Below are positions 13,111-25,212 of a stretch of 64,000 nucleotides of DNA, in pieces. Position 1 is the first letter of the stretch, and every line of letters begins with the position of its first letter. The notes under the pieces are model-generated. The model was not told the DNA's origin, searched no databases, and saw only the letters and a list, made by a program, of their open reading frames with translations. The translations under genes and the position numbers were made by a program. Where the stretch lies: NCBI RefSeq assembly GCF_963678635.1, contig NC_087067.1, forward strand, positions 47,230,001-47,294,000, written 5' to 3'. This DNA comes from Symsagittifera roscoffensis (taxonomy: Eukaryota; Xenacoelomorpha; Acoela; Convolutidae).

Positions 13111-13734
13111 TTGGTCTCGATTGATTTTTGGAAATATTGACTAACTACGAAATTTTTATCCTGAAACAATCAACTTTTAAATGTTAAAATTTGAGTGCTG
13201 TATGGAATTGATGAGACCAATTAGCTTGCCCCAATTCAATTTGGAGCGATTTTGAATGCGGATAATTTGTCACGCATAAATAGTTCGCGTAGTTGAAATA
13301 TTGTGTTCGAGTAACAAAGCAAATGGTTATTTAGTCTAGTGCAAGCATACTCGCTTGGCAGTCCAAAGCTTTGCGGATTGAAGCCTATACGCAGTAAATT
13401 TTACTAAAAACGGCCTGAATGAAATGAAAATACCCCAGGCAAACATATTCCTCCTTTTCTTCAAAAATAGGAACAAAAACCACTCCGAGCACAATAATTC
13501 CGTCAATTTCTTCAAAAATTGGACCACAATGTTTTCGAGGCAGATGCCCATGGAATCCAATATTACGCAAAAGGTGACAAACAATTTTCTCCATGGAATT
13601 TATAATTCTCTCAGTTTTCGCCGGATTCTCATTTTTTCAGTCCATTCTAAAGTATTCTCCCTCAAACTTGTTACACTATCTCACCATACAACGCTAAAGC
13701 TTATAGGGACGTACTTGACATAAATTTGATCAAG

Positions 13735-13990
13735 GATTAAGCAAAATTTGGCTGAAAGCGGATGGACGACAATTGCCCTGTTCATGGAGCAGAAATCATA
13801 AGAGATTATTTAGCCGAAAATCATTTTCAGACCATCGAATGGCCCCCTTACAGCCGTGATCTAAAATCATAGAGAATGTATGGGCGTTGACGATGAAAAT
13901 CTCATCTGATGTTGTGAAAAAAACTGTATAAATCTATCCCGACGAGAGTAAATTCTGTAATAAAATTGAAAGGTGCTGCTGTTGGTTATT
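13735..13990 (+). pseudogene. Tc1/mariner transposase C-terminal remnant
   Basis: Translation from about 13,763 gives WMDDNCPVHGAEIIRDYLAE and then EWPPYSRDL, the usual context of the second catalytic Asp and the WPPxSPDLNPIENVW block of Tc1/mariner transposases. A deletion after GATCTAAA (~13,865) shifts the frame before the IENVW part. Only ~80 residues survive. The region is absent from the second copy of the tandem block, so it was lost there or inserted here. Confidence 0.75.
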
Positions 13991-15867
13991 AGTTCGCTTC
14001 TCCTGTAAAATAAATCTGTTCTTTTTCGTCAAGCTCCAGTTTTTTGAAAGAAACCTGAAACTTAGGTCTATGAGATTTTTTTTTAATCGATATAGTGTAT
14101 TTTGTTTTCAGATTTTGCATTTTGATATTAGATTAGGCATTTTGTGGCTGGATTTTGCGTTTTGTCTTCGGATCCAGTAGGTTTGGGCTTGATTCCTTAT
14201 TTTGTTACAAAAATAAATGTTTTTTTTTTCGGGTTCCGAAATGTATCTCTAATCATTAATAAAAATGCGCCCTGAATGTTGCGACTGCCTTAAAAGTTCT
14301 ATGAAGCAGTATTCGCTTTATAACAATTGATGAATTTTTCAAAAAAAAGATAATTTTTAGATTTTAAATAATCAAGCCATATAAACTACTAAGTAAAAAA
14401 TTTTGCTCCAAGCAAAATAGCAATTATGGCAAATAGCCTGCTTCAACCAATTTGGAACGATTTCTAAGACGGACTATACCCCCGCTCACTTGTTAAAAGC
14501 GTGAATTATTTCGCGCGTTAATTGTCACAAAATAGCCATTTAAAACCCCATAACTTTACGAAAAATGATCACAGGTGAATATTTTCTAATTTTGATCTCA
14601 GGAAATAAATACCTTTCAGATGTTGAAAAATTTGTCTGAAGAAAAAAACAAGACTGTTCGTAGAAGTACAAAGCAGCCCTGAGCGTTCCAACTGCCCATC
14701 AATTGGTCTCGATTGATTTTGGAAATATTGACAAATTACAAATTTTTAAGGCTGAAATTATCAACTTCTAAATGTTAAAATTTGAGTGCTGTATGGAATT
14801 GATGATACCAGTTAGCTTGCCTCAATTCAACTTGGAGCGATTATGAATGCGGGTAATTTGTCACGCATAAATAGTTCGCCTAGTTGAAATGATGTGTTCG
14901 AGTAACAATAACAAAGCAAATGGTAGTTTAGTCAATTGCAAGCACACTCGCTTGGCAATCCAAAATTTTGGGTATCGAAACCCATGCGCAGTAAACTTTT
15001 CTAAAATCGGGCTGACTGAAAAAAAACACCCCAGGCAAACATATTCCGCCTTTTCTTCAAATTTAGGAAAAAAACCACTACGAGCACAAACGTTCCGTCA
15101 TTTTCTTCAAAAATCGTAACCTCAATGTTAAGGAGGCAGATGCCCATGGAATCCAATAACACACAAAAGGCGACAATAAACTTTCTCCATGGAATTCGAA
15201 GTTTTCTCAAATTTTGCTGGATTCTCCACTTTTTCAGTGCCTTCTAAATGTTCTCCCTCAAACTTGTTACCCTATCGCTAAAGCTTATAGGGACGTACTT
15301 GACCCAAATTTGATCAAGGATTAAGCAAAATTTGGCTGGAAGAATTTGGCTCATCTGATTTTGTGAAAAAAACTGTATAAATCTATCCCTGCGAGAGTAA
15401 ATTTTGTAATTAAGTTGAAAGGTGCTGCTGTTGGTTATTAGTTCGCTTCTCCTGTAAAATATGTCTGTTCTTTTTCGTCAAGTTCCAAGTTTTTGAAAAA
15501 AACCTGAAACTTAGGTCTGTATGAGATTTTTTTAATCGATATAGTGTATTTTGTTTTTAGATTTTGCATTTTGTTATTAGATTAAGCATTTTGTGGCTGG
15601 ATTTTGCGTTTTGTCTTCGGATTCAGTAGGTTTGGGCTTGATTCCTTATTTTGTTACTAAATTACATGTTTTTTTTGGGTTCCGAAATGTATCTCTAATC
15701 ATTAATAAAAATGCGCTGTTTTACTGAGAATTCCACCATGATTTGTTTTTCGTTAGAATTCAAAACAATCATGTCGCAGAAATTGTCTCAACAATCTGCG
15801 TTTTATGTGGATTCCAGATTAATTCTTGCTAGCTAAAGTCCTATTTTAGCTCTTAGTGTTCTACCCA

Positions 15868-16172
15868 CCAGCGGATTTAGGGGTGGAGTGTTTGGACGCT
15901 CCTTTCCCCCCCCCCCCCATCCTCAGGGATTCGACTGTACTATTTCAAGATATCCGTTTTAACCTGAATGACCCTAAAATTTTTCTAAAGGCGCCTTTGG
16001 TGCCAAAATTTGCTTGCGGCGCAGAAAATGTGGTGAAAATGGGGTCTTCATCATGATTTTGGAGAGCTCAGAAAATCTATTTGGTCGACCTAAAAAAAAG
16101 GTCGACAAAGTTTTCGAAATTTTTTGAAAATCCACCCCCACCCCTCGCAAAAATCCTAGATCTGCCCCTGGT
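15868..16172. mobile_element. hAT-like MITE, complete copy
   Basis: The ends are inverted repeats: CCAGCGGATTTAGGGG at the left and AATCCTAGATCTGCCCCTGG at the right. The interior holds a poly-C tract, GGCGCCTTTGGTGCC and GTCGACCTAAAAAAAAGGTCGAC, both palindromic. CAG-plus-GGCGGAT ends are typical of hAT-type elements. No target-site duplication is evident. The small + ORFs at 15,856-16,317 are repeat-derived. Confidence 0.65.
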
Positions 16173-17218
16173 TAAATCATTGATCTTTCGATTCTATCAG
16201 CTTTTTGATACCAAAGTGTTTTCAATTTTTTTTTTAAATTGGGTGAATATGTATTGCATCCAGGGAAAACATCTTTGGAAACCTTGTCACAACCAAAAAA
16301 CCAGCTTGGCCCGGTAATGATGAAAAAACAGATTTGCTTAAGGTTGTATTGTTTCTAAATACAGAAAGAACAGGGAAGGGGCTTTGGTTAAAAGTAATCA
16401 AAAAGTAATTTCTATTACCCTGTCAAAGATGCATTTGGATGCCATCTTGACCTTGACATGTACCTTGACCTTGACCTTGACATGTATCTTGACCTTGACA
16501 TGTTTATATTGGACACTTTTGAACTCCTGAGAAATCCACTGATAACATTTTTCTGAAATATTTTTGCAATAAACTTGTTATGTTTTTTGTGTGAACAACT
16601 AACTTACTACTTTGGATTAATTTGTTCAACCTTGTTATTAGTAGCAAAATTGAAGCAGCAAAGAAGTGAACTTTGATTTGTAAAGATAAGATAGCAACAT
16701 TGAATTGAGCAAATACACCACTTTCGATCCAAAGTTCAATGAACGAGGGTACTTAATTTTCTGAAAATAAGATTTGTTCATGCTCGTGTATTAATGATGG
16801 GCGGAGCATTTCGATCAGAAAAATCAATTCAGATACTCTATGCTGAATGCTTCTGTGTGAAATGTGCATGCTTCCAAAAAGTGCATGAAGAGGCTGGAGG
16901 CTGTTTTTCTGGTCTATTAAATGTTGATCTACCGGAAGAAAATAGCTGGATTTGTATTTGGTATCGTAGCCGCAAACCACAAAAACTTGGCCTTAAACGC
17001 TCTGATTTTTTTTTGACCATTCGAAAAGGCAGGAATAATGCCCTGAGCCTGTTTTCGATATCTGATATAAAGTTTCCTGCCTGCATTGGTTCTAACAGAA
17101 TTAGGAAAAATGTTTTGGTCTTAATTTTGAAACAAAACCTTAAATTATATTAAATATTATTACATTATTAGGTTTAGACCATTGAGTTATCGCCACAGTC
17201 CAAAACTCTTGATTCGGC
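16173..17218. other. Intergenic; short CTTGACCTTGACATGTA tandem repeat
   Basis: Around 16,440-16,505 a 12-18-base motif of the form TTGACCTTGACATGTA is repeated about four times. An open frame at 16,794-17,153 (119 codons, +) matches no family I recognise and has an opposite-strand open frame too, so I do not call it. A possible splice acceptor, TTACATTATTAG, precedes the acidic ORF at 17,219. Confidence 0.35.
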
Positions 17219-17482
17219 ATGTCTGAAAACGAGGACGGCGGAGGACCCGGTGCCTCAAACTACCCCGAGACAGTAGCCGAAGAAGACGAAGTGAATGGGC
17301 AAGATGGGGGAGAGACTGGAGGGGACGATGAGGACGATGAGATTACGAATGGAGGGGGCAATCGGGGCAAGGATGGAGAGGGGGGAGATTTTGGAGGGGA
17401 GGGCGCTGAGAATGCAACTGCAGGGGAGGAGGGGGATGAAAATGAGGAAGAGCAGGAAGAAGAGGGGGAGAAGGTAAATTAA
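17219..17482 (+). CDS. Possible exon encoding an acidic, Gly-rich N-terminus
   Basis: The ATG opens an 87-codon frame dominated by Glu, Asp, Gly and Asn with no recognisable domain. It begins MSENEDGGGPG and ends in a Glu-rich run. The exon could end at GAGAAG followed by GTAAAT (about 17,472), a good splice donor, in which case the protein continues in an unseen exon; otherwise it stops at TAA. The strand is so purine-rich that another frame is also open, so this may be just a GA-rich low-complexity tract. Nothing downstream gives a clear partner exon before the assembly gap. Confidence 0.35.
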   Translation: MSENEDGGGPGASNYPETVAEEDEVNGQDGGETGGDDEDDEITNGGGNRGKDGEGGDFGGEGAENATAGEEGDENEEEQEEEGEKVN

Positions 17483-17697
17483 GGCTTAGCTCTTTTCAAC
17501 TCCTCCCCCTTCCCCCACCTACATTTCAAATTTTCAATTTTCTTTGTTTTCTTGGGTAATATTATTGCTGAATGCGTGATGTTACGCTGTTAGGTATGAA
17601 GAACAAATCTGTTCAAATAGTTAGTTTGTTCACCATGCAATATTTCATTACATTATGACAACGTAAAAATTGTTTTTCAAAACTGAAACGTAAATGT

Positions 17698-17721
17698 GGG
17701 GGGGGGGGGGGGGGGGGGGGG
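17698..17721. repeat. Run of 24 G
   Basis: Uninterrupted homopolymer. It could form quadruplex structure and is also a site where sequencing or assembly length errors are likely. Confidence 0.95.
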
Positions 17722-18114
17722 AAGAGGCTAGGGCTTTTCAGTTGCCTGTGTGAAAAGTAATTCGAAGTACATTTAATTTTAAAAACATTGAAATATGATG
17801 TTAAATGGATTTTTGCTTACGGGCTGTTTGCAAATAATGTTGATAACTTAGAGTTGAGCGTGAAAAACCAAAAGCTCTCCAATCAAAATCACTCAAGTGT
17901 TCGCCTCATGTTGAACCCAATAAATTGATCGAGTTTTATGAGAATCGTTTAAGAAATATATCCGTTTTATTCTCACTCACAGTCTAACACGGCTAAAAAA
18001 ACTAATTTGTTCAGCAAATAGTTTACAGTTTCTTTTATATAAAGTATTCAAAAAGATATCAAATTTTATTTTGAATAAGAAATCGACGAAATCCTATTGG
18101 GTTTTTATCACTAG

Positions 18115-18255
18115 CAGGAGCGAATCTAGAATTTTCTCGAGGGTTCTAGAAGTTCAAAAAAATTCGAAATATTCGTCCCTCTTATTTTTTGTCGAAGAAA
18201 TTGATTTTTCGAGCGCTCCCAGTACACTATAAAAGCCCTAATTTTGGTCAAGGTC
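18115..18255. mobile_element. hAT-like MITE fragment
   Basis: It starts CAGGAGCGAATCTAGAATTT and shares CACTATAAAAGCCC and TTTTGGTCAAGG with the fragment at 7,985-8,130. Only one terminal repeat is present. Confidence 0.55.
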
Positions 18256-19038
18256 TGATTTAACGATGCATCCATATGCCAAAAGCCCAAATCCATTCAA
18301 TGCAATTGGAGCGTTCTAAGTACAATTTTTTTGCTGTATGCAATTTTCATTGTGGTTGCCTGTTATGCTTTCTTTTAATCCTGCAATTTGTAAATCTAAT
18401 AACCTTGACTTCTTTTATTTTCTTTTGTTTTTTTTTGCTTGAAAAATGTTGTGGCCTAAACAATTTCGGCTTATTTTTTATCCGCTTACTAACCTAATTT
18501 TGGCACGCTCGAGGGAGCCATAATGTGTATGCTCTCCTCCGGATTGCTAATAAAACGTTAAAAATCTCAGAATTGACTTAAAAATGCAAAATTTTTCATG
18601 GCAACAGTTTTTTTTGCACAATTTTTTTTGACTTTTCATTAAACGCCTCTGAAAGTGTGTTTTGGCTTGTTTTCCGCAAATAGAACATCCTTCCAGGCAA
18701 CATTTTGAAGTTTTTTAATTATGTTTTCTTCAAATATGGTTCCGTTTAATTTGGACAATTTATTTGATTCTGTTTTCCTTTCCTGTCTGCTAGCTTGCAA
18801 TGCCATTTTTATGGTATCGCAAGTGATTTCAAAGAAATTTTTTTCGCGTTGTTTTCAACCAATAATCACCGGATTTACGTCTTACTTTGTTATTTTTGCA
18901 ATCAGGAGTTGATTTGCTCTGAAGGCAGGTTACATCTATAATTTAGGTTGTACTAAATATAACAAGGATTCTTTCACTATAAGCTCCCACTTTATGCTAC
19001 GGCAAGAACATACCAAAAAACAAAAGGACTAGTTTACA
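18256..19038. other. T-rich intergenic sequence, no gene seen
   Basis: Short open frames at 18,276-18,497 and 18,721-18,912 are Phe/Leu-rich because of the T-rich composition and show no family signature. Confidence 0.4.
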
Positions 19039-19238
19039 NNNNNNNNNNNNNNNNNNNNNNNNNNNNNNNNNNNNNNNNNNNNNNNNNNNNNNNNNNNNNN
19101 NNNNNNNNNNNNNNNNNNNNNNNNNNNNNNNNNNNNNNNNNNNNNNNNNNNNNNNNNNNNNNNNNNNNNNNNNNNNNNNNNNNNNNNNNNNNNNNNNNNN
19201 NNNNNNNNNNNNNNNNNNNNNNNNNNNNNNNNNNNNNN
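19039..19238. other. Assembly gap (200 N)
   Basis: Exactly 200 N, probably a placeholder of fixed size. The sequence on its two sides may not be truly adjacent, and open frames reported through it are meaningless. Confidence 0.99.
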
Positions 19239-19499
19239 CCATTGGCCAATCAACAAACCGTAAACACAACAGCATCAGATGATGGGAAAATATTAGTCCA
19301 TGGACATTTTTTTGATTGCTTTGTTGTGGATATTAAAAATAAAGATGTCGCGGGTTATGTCGACTGGTGATTTTGTTCTGCTTTGAAAGGCAATTAATAA
19401 AGCGATGAGCATCCAATTCCTCTTTTAGTCCTATCAAAATATACGCAATGTAAGAACAGCTGCAAATCAAAAATTTAATAAATAATTAGTTTTTACTAA

Positions 19500-20275
19500 A
19501 GTCCTTATGAATGGGAACAGGGCGACGTTGTCTTAGTTTGACACCGTAAGATTAAGGAAAGCAAATTAAGAGGAAAACGCCTGCTGCAGAGGGGCAGAGC
19601 GACGCGAGTGAAAAACCAAAGGCTTGGAACAACCACGCTAAATTGATGGGAGCGAGTCGTATACTCAGTACTCTAGAAAAGATGGCTCCAAAAGGGAATC
19701 AGAATGCATCAATGATGCAAGAACAGTGAATGAACAGGCCAGGGTCTGGAAAAACCAATGACAGTGAGCGGACATAAGGGCCCGAATAAAACGGGCGACA
19801 AGAAAGACGCGAATATGAAAAGGATTCAACATCGGGACAAATTAAGACTCTTTGCGATTAAAATGCGTACTCAAAAGAAAGGCGAAACTACCAAAATACG
19901 AGCGAGCAGGGGCCCAAATTGAAACAGGATGCCCATGCAAAACGATGAGGCTCTGAAAGCCCACAGCGAAGGGCGGAGAGACGGCGAGGAAACGAGGACG
20001 ATCGGTCGATTTGGGAGAAGGCAATTAGACAAAATACTAGTTTCTGAATAAACTTTGGAAGTGGAATGATTGGCACCGACGAGAGATATACGGTACAAAG
20101 GCTGGTTGCGGGCAGTAGTCAAAAGGCGGAGATTCAGGATGAGTACTCGAGCAGACAGCGCGGATGTTGGTGTAACAACAAAGGGGCAATGATGATCAAA
20201 CAAGTTTTAAAAACAGAGGCGGAGGTGTTGGTTTTTTGTACGAGAAGAACTAAATCACCCAGTGCTGAGTAAAAC
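19500..20275. other. Purine-rich, higher-GC island of unknown nature
   Basis: Unlike its neighbours this stretch is rich in G and A on the + strand (for example GAGGGGCAGAGCGACGCGAG near 19,590) with many CG dinucleotides. Several open frames exist on both strands (19,842-20,203 minus, 20,066-20,272 plus), none of a family I know. It could be a decayed retroelement body or a non-coding exon. It starts soon after the assembly gap. Confidence 0.4.
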
Positions 20276-20404
20276 TGTTAATACTATTTATCAAACTTTA
20301 GCATTGGAGATTAAAAAAATTCAATTAGTACTAAATTAGCCCAGATAAATTGATCCTACTTCTATTAAACAGTCAAGTTTAGAAAACTAGTAAATCATAT
20401 CTAT

Positions 20405-21300
20405 TTATTCCCTCACCGAAGTTTCATGGAAAAAAAATCGATTACAATGGATTTTTGCTGAATAAAATGTTGTCTATATAATCGATTATCATGGCAAATT
20501 TAGACAACGTAATGGATTTTTAATCTATTTTAATCGACTTTTTTTGAAACGTAAGAATCCATTATAATACATTATAGTCGATTATAATCCATTTTTGTTT
20601 TCAATATCATTTTTTGTATATAATCCATGAAAATTGATTAAATTTTGCAAATAATGACTCTACTTTTTGCAACTTTCCGCAAAACTCGAATGAACACGTT
20701 CATCCAGAGGGCAGCCAATATGTAATAATTTTGAAGAGGCCAATATGTGTTTTTTTTTCTCCAAAAAGTGCCAAAAAACGACATTTTAAACCAGTTCCCA
20801 CGTAATCTATCCCCCCCCCCCACGTACCCCTTCACGTAAATTTTGTAAAATTGAAAATAGGAAAAAATGAAATTTAGTAGAGAACAAAATAACTAACTTA
20901 AGTTTAAAAATTTTATGAAAAAAAAACAGAAAGATAGGTAAACTTCTATAGGTAAATTTTATAATTTTTGTAAAATTGAAAATCCAAAAAAAAGAAGTTG
21001 AACGCGAAAACAAAATAACTTACTTAAGTTTAACAATATTATGAAAAAATGAAAACAACACTCAAAAAGATTCAAATAAATGGATTATAATCGATTCAAA
21101 TGAATTATTTTTCTTTTGGTTAAATTTTTTGAAAATAAGTTGAAAATAAATGATTACAATCGATTATAATCGATTATTTTGGGATCCTATTGTTTAATAT
21201 GTATCATGATTATAATCCATTTTGAATCGATTGTAAACGAATGTTTTTGTTATTTTTATAGAGACTGGCAATGAAAGTCCAGTATAATCGAATATTATCC
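20405..21300. repeat. Degenerate AATCGATTATAATCCATT satellite-like region with 120-base duplication
   Basis: Motifs such as AATCGATTATAATCCATT, themselves partly palindromic, recur at about 20,440-20,640 and 21,080-21,300. Between them, 20,834-20,950 and 20,950-21,050 are diverged tandem copies (TTTGTAAAATTGAAAAT ... AACAAAATAACT.ACTTAAG). Confidence 0.55.
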
Positions 21301-22280
21301 ATGAAATTTCAGTGCGGGTTGGCTTCGCTTCCTTCGCTTCCTGACACTAAACATATTGTTTGTTGAGAGTTCACCATCAATGCGCTGCGTGAATCTCAAA
21401 GAGCAACAATTTGAATAATTATGTTGTTAGGTATTGATCTTAATTTGTTGAAACAAAAGCGACATACCAGGGAGAAGCATAAATCAAAGTCTTCTTTGGA
21501 TTTTTTTCAGTAGTCAAGAAGAGTTAACTGAAATTTTCAAAAATTTAAGTACTTATCATTATGCTGTGAGAGTGTCAAGCAAAAAATAACAGCAGCAATG
21601 AAACAGATACGACACACTTAACGAGAAACTAGCCGAAGTTTGAATATATTTTTTTTGGTGACAAAACTAAAGAAAAGAGTTACAAAAATAATCACCACTT
21701 AACCTTTTAAGTATGATTTTGAAGCTTTTGAAGATATATTAGAAAGATTTCAAAATGTTCCTGTCCAAAACCTAATGCATTTGGCATCGAAAAAAAAACA
21801 GCCAATTGGTAAAAATATGGAAAGTTAATCCAGTTCAAAACGTAGCAGCACGAAAAAGGTTCAAGCGAATTCACAGTTACACTTCCAGCCCCGTGGTTAA
21901 ATTTAAGTAAAGAACACAATGATTGTTTTTTATTTAAAAAAAGAATAAACATGGCGTGTAGTAGATAGTTTTTCTAAATACTGAACGATATCAAACGACA
22001 AAAGTTCAAAAGGCGGAATTGTTAATTTAGAAAAAGAAATGGTTTCAAATAGATTTTTGGACAATAAGAGAGAAACTTTCTATTCGTTTTCAGAAATGAA
22101 AAGCAAAAACTAAACCATCACATTCTCTCAATGAGTACTCAAAATACAAAATGAGCAGGAAAATGTAATTGTTTTGGGTTAAATTTAAATTAATTTACTC
22201 TCAATTTTTACAGTCTAATTAAATAATTCTGAAAGAAGGTTGAAATGACAATAAATTCCACTCTCACAGAAAATTTTAAC
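21301..22280. other. AT-rich intergenic sequence, no gene seen
   Basis: No coding, RNA or repeat feature could be supported on either strand. Confidence 0.4.
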
Positions 22281-22284
22281 AAAC

Positions 22285-22690
22285 ATTTTGAAAAAAGTGT
22301 TTCCCAACAGTTTGAGAAGAGCAAAAGTTGTTGCACTGTTCAAAGAAGGAAGACGTTGTGATCCATCGAGCTATCAGCCGATTTCTTTGCTACCCAATTT
22401 TCGTAATTTATAAGGAAAACTGATCAATAGTTGGATTTTAATGTATTTTTATAGATTCAGGTGTCTAAAAAGATCAGTTCAATTTTAGAGATTTTGTTTT
22501 TAAAGTATAATGAGCATGGCTTGAGAGGTCATTTGTTGCAATCAATTGAATCTTATCTCATGAACCGAGAGCAAATTTTAGAGTTTAATCAAGCGAAGTC
22601 TGATTTGAGAAGAACTGCAACTGGGGTCAAATTGAATTGCTCTCAGACCACTTTTTTTTTCTCAAAAAATACAGAAGTCAGGTCAGAACG
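22285..22690 (+). pseudogene. Non-LTR retrotransposon reverse transcriptase remnant (copy 1)
   Basis: Translation in shifting frames gives SYQPISLLPNF (the SNYRPISLLPxxSK block of jockey/CR1-type reverse transcriptases), then NEHGLRGHLLQSIESYLMNR and a QAKSDLRRTATGV stretch, which correspond to the ...W..SYL.NR.Q.V......S......GVPQGS block. Stops and frameshifts separate the pieces and the catalytic FADD region is absent. It is a dead 5'-truncated copy. Confidence 0.7.
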
Positions 22691-23044
22691 TTTAACAACT
22701 ACTTTACAGCAGTTGATACATCAATTAATACAAAATTTAAAATGTTGTCTCAAATATTGTTCTAATTGCAGAAAACGTGTTCAGACACACATTTGATGTC
22801 GTTTAATTAAATTCAAAAATAATCATCGACCAAAAAGAAAAAGGGTTGTCAAGAAAAAAATTGAACTATAATTTCTTTTCTAAGGTTCTTAACGCAAAAT
22901 CAGTTGGGCCAAAAATTTTTCAAGCGAAAAGAAACAAGTAAAGGAAAAAATACGAAATAGATATTAGTAAAATGACAAATTGCTGGAGTAGATGGAAACA
23001 TACTAAAGGCAACTACATGAAAACTGCATACAGACAAAAGTTTA

Positions 23045-23240
23045 AAAGATGTGACAATTTAGCCGACAAAACATAAGCAGAAAAACAATAATCCGACAAT
23101 TTTTGAGAAACTGCAAAATTTCCATTTGACAGAAAAACAGGTCCTAGTCAGGTTCGAAACAAGGACATTTGTCGTCACAGGCGTATTCTTTACTTCCAGA
23201 CTAAGTGTGATGGAGCAGCTTGAAAACTCGATTTCGATAT
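23045..23240 (-). repeat. tRNA-derived SINE-like copy 1
   Basis: The minus strand carries a B-box-like GTTTCGAACCTGAC and an A-box-like TTAGTCTGGAAG, spaced as in a tRNA-derived pol III promoter. It is followed by a body with TTGTCGGATTATTG and TTTTGTCGGCTAAATTGTC. The same body and promoter occur at 24,150-24,330 and, more diverged, at 33,815-34,000. Confidence 0.6.
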
Positions 23241-23464
23241 GAACCAGGTGCAGGTGGTTCAAATGATTCTGTTAACAAAGTCTATATTCCGATTTGATAA
23301 AGCAATCGAAATTGTAAGCAAACATTTTTAGATTGCTATATATTACACAACGAAGAATTAGTTAAAAATAGTTAAAAACAAAACACAATGAACTTTTTAA
23401 AAGATAACAACCAACATTTTTTTAAAATTACTGAATGATATCAAAACGACATTAATTCAAATTA

Positions 23465-23800
23465 TTGCAGATTGTCAATTTATTGAGTTATCAGCCATTT
23501 TCTTTGCTAACCCAGTTTTGGTAAGCTGTTAGAAAAACTTACCTGTAAACATATTTTAGGTTATTTTAATAGGTACAGGTGTTCAAAAAGTTCAGTTTGA
23601 CTTTGAAGATGTTGTTTATAAAGTGTAATGAGTATGGTTTTAGAAGTCATATGTTGCAATTATTGAATGTTCTATGAGAAACCGACAGCAAGTTTTAGTG
23701 AAAAATCGAGCGAAGTCTGATTTGAGCAGCACTGCATTTGGGGTCCCACCGGGCTCGTTCTCAGACAGCTTTTTTCCCTAAAAATACAGCAGTCAGTATA
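23465..23800 (+). pseudogene. Non-LTR reverse transcriptase remnant (copy 2)
   Basis: It is related to the copy at 22,285-22,690: NEYGFRSHMLQL, RAKSDLSSTAFGVPPGS and a preceding LLNQF-type block appear across frames. GVPPGS matches the conserved GVPQGS turn of non-LTR reverse transcriptases. It is broken by stops and lacks the downstream catalytic block. Confidence 0.7.
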
Positions 23801-24149
23801 GAATTTTTAAAAATTTTGTATTTGCTGAAAACGCGTTCAAACACTCATTCAATGGCATTTATTAAAATTTTAAAATAATCATCTCCCGAAAATAAAGTTT
23901 CTGTTATGAAAAACGTTGAACTATAAATTCTATTCTGAAATTTCAAATGTTTTGTGTGATCTGGAGAAAAGCATACGAATTATGCTTTCCACGAAAGGCC
24001 AAAAATTAATTTAAAAAGCCAAAAAATGTTAGCCCAAATAATTTACTTCGAATTTTTTTCTAGCAAAAAAAAAATAATATTAAAATAATTTTAGTAGAAG
24101 AACAAATTGCCGGAGTAGATGAAAACATATTAAAAATAAGAGCCAAAAA

Positions 24150-24330
24150 CTTGTAAGATGTGGCAACTAAGACGACAAAACATAAGCTGAAAAATAAAAA
24201 CCAGACAATTTCTTTGAAATGGAATATTTCCTGTTTGAAAAAAAGGTCCTAGTCAGATTCGAACCAGGACCTTTGCCATCCCAGCCGTTTTCATTACTTC
24301 CAGACTAAAGGTGTTGGAGCCTCTTGGAAA
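24150..24330 (-). repeat. tRNA-derived SINE-like copy 2
   Basis: The best preserved promoter of the family, on the minus strand: A-box-like TTTAGTCTGGAAGTAATG and B-box GGTCCTGGTTCGAATCTGAC, followed by CTAGGACC. The body matches copy 1. Not a functional tRNA, because no cloverleaf with a proper anticodon loop forms. Confidence 0.65.
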
Positions 24331-25212
24331 TTTGATATTGATATGAACCAAGTTACAAGTGATTCAAATGATTCTGTTAAACAAAGTCTATTTTCCGATT
24401 TGATAAAGCTTGCTAATCGCAATTGTAACAAAACTTTTCTGAATGGTACATTTTATGCAATTAAGAATTAGAAGGAAAACTATATCTTTAAACTTCCCTA
24501 GTTACTTCAGTTCTTCGTCTTTCTCTTTTTTCGTTGTTTTTGGTTTTGTTTTCACACACCCATTTCTTTTCAACGAGTTATTCGAATGATATTTTGATTT
24601 AGTTGTAATTGCTGATGAGACATCATTGATCTTAAATCATGAAGAGTAAAATGATCAAACTCAATTTTTCGCTCAGAGACACCTGAAAACTGATCTGTTT
24701 ATCTAAGGTGATCTCCCGTGAAATTTTAAGTTTTAAAAAAAATATTATGAACATTATTAAGTTTAAATACGCATTTTATCTATCATCTCAAATAAACAGT
24801 CAAGGCTCTTATCTACATTAGTGCCGGCAGATCTTTTTTTAGTTAAAATAAAATCAGTACAGCAAGGTGTCTGGACTCAAGTAGAGGGCTGACTAGTTGG
24901 ATCTACGACTCGATTTAGTTTAATTTTCTTAGGGTTCACTTATTTCAAAACAGTTGAGCTAAAAATTTTTAAAAAATATTTTTTCTTCTATCCTTAAAGT
25001 GGGAGTGCCATAAAAGTAAAAACAATTATTTTATAGTTCAATTGAATTTGAATCAAAACTGATTTTGAATCATCTGCTGCTGTTAAGTTGTGCGGTTGTC
25101 GATTCGTAATTGTCAAGGGCAATCGGAATTTTGCTTTTATTACCTCTAAAAGCAGTGTCTGATGCAGTTAAGCATTAAATTAAGCTGTCTATCGTTTTTG
25201 AATATGTTTCAG
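24331..25212. other. Non-coding, probably intron of the PAN-domain gene
   Basis: No gene feature is supported. It ends at the acceptor TATGTTTCAG of the PAN exon at 25,213. Confidence 0.4.

Larger units (their letters stand above)
12340..15915. repeat. Tandemly duplicated repeat block (~1.5 kb unit)
   Basis: Block B runs 12,683-14,268 and again 14,270-15,715. Both start CCCTGAATGTTGCGACTGCC and end CATTAATAAAAATGCG. Block A (12,350-12,560) recurs at 15,712-15,915, in both places ending in a long C tract. The second copy of B lacks ~130 bases that in the first copy carry a transposase remnant. ORFs at 13,336-13,723 and 14,889-15,210 are parts of the repeat. Duplicated tRNA-like stretches lie at 13,330-13,395 and 14,926-14,995. 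Confidence 0.75.

Noticed and set aside
16794-17153. 119-codon + ORF
   Set aside because: An 82-codon frame is open opposite it, there is no recognisable domain and no promoter or splice context; kept only as a note.
18997-19275. Open frames through the N run on the minus strand
   Set aside because: They are translated placeholders; the 200 N carry no sequence.
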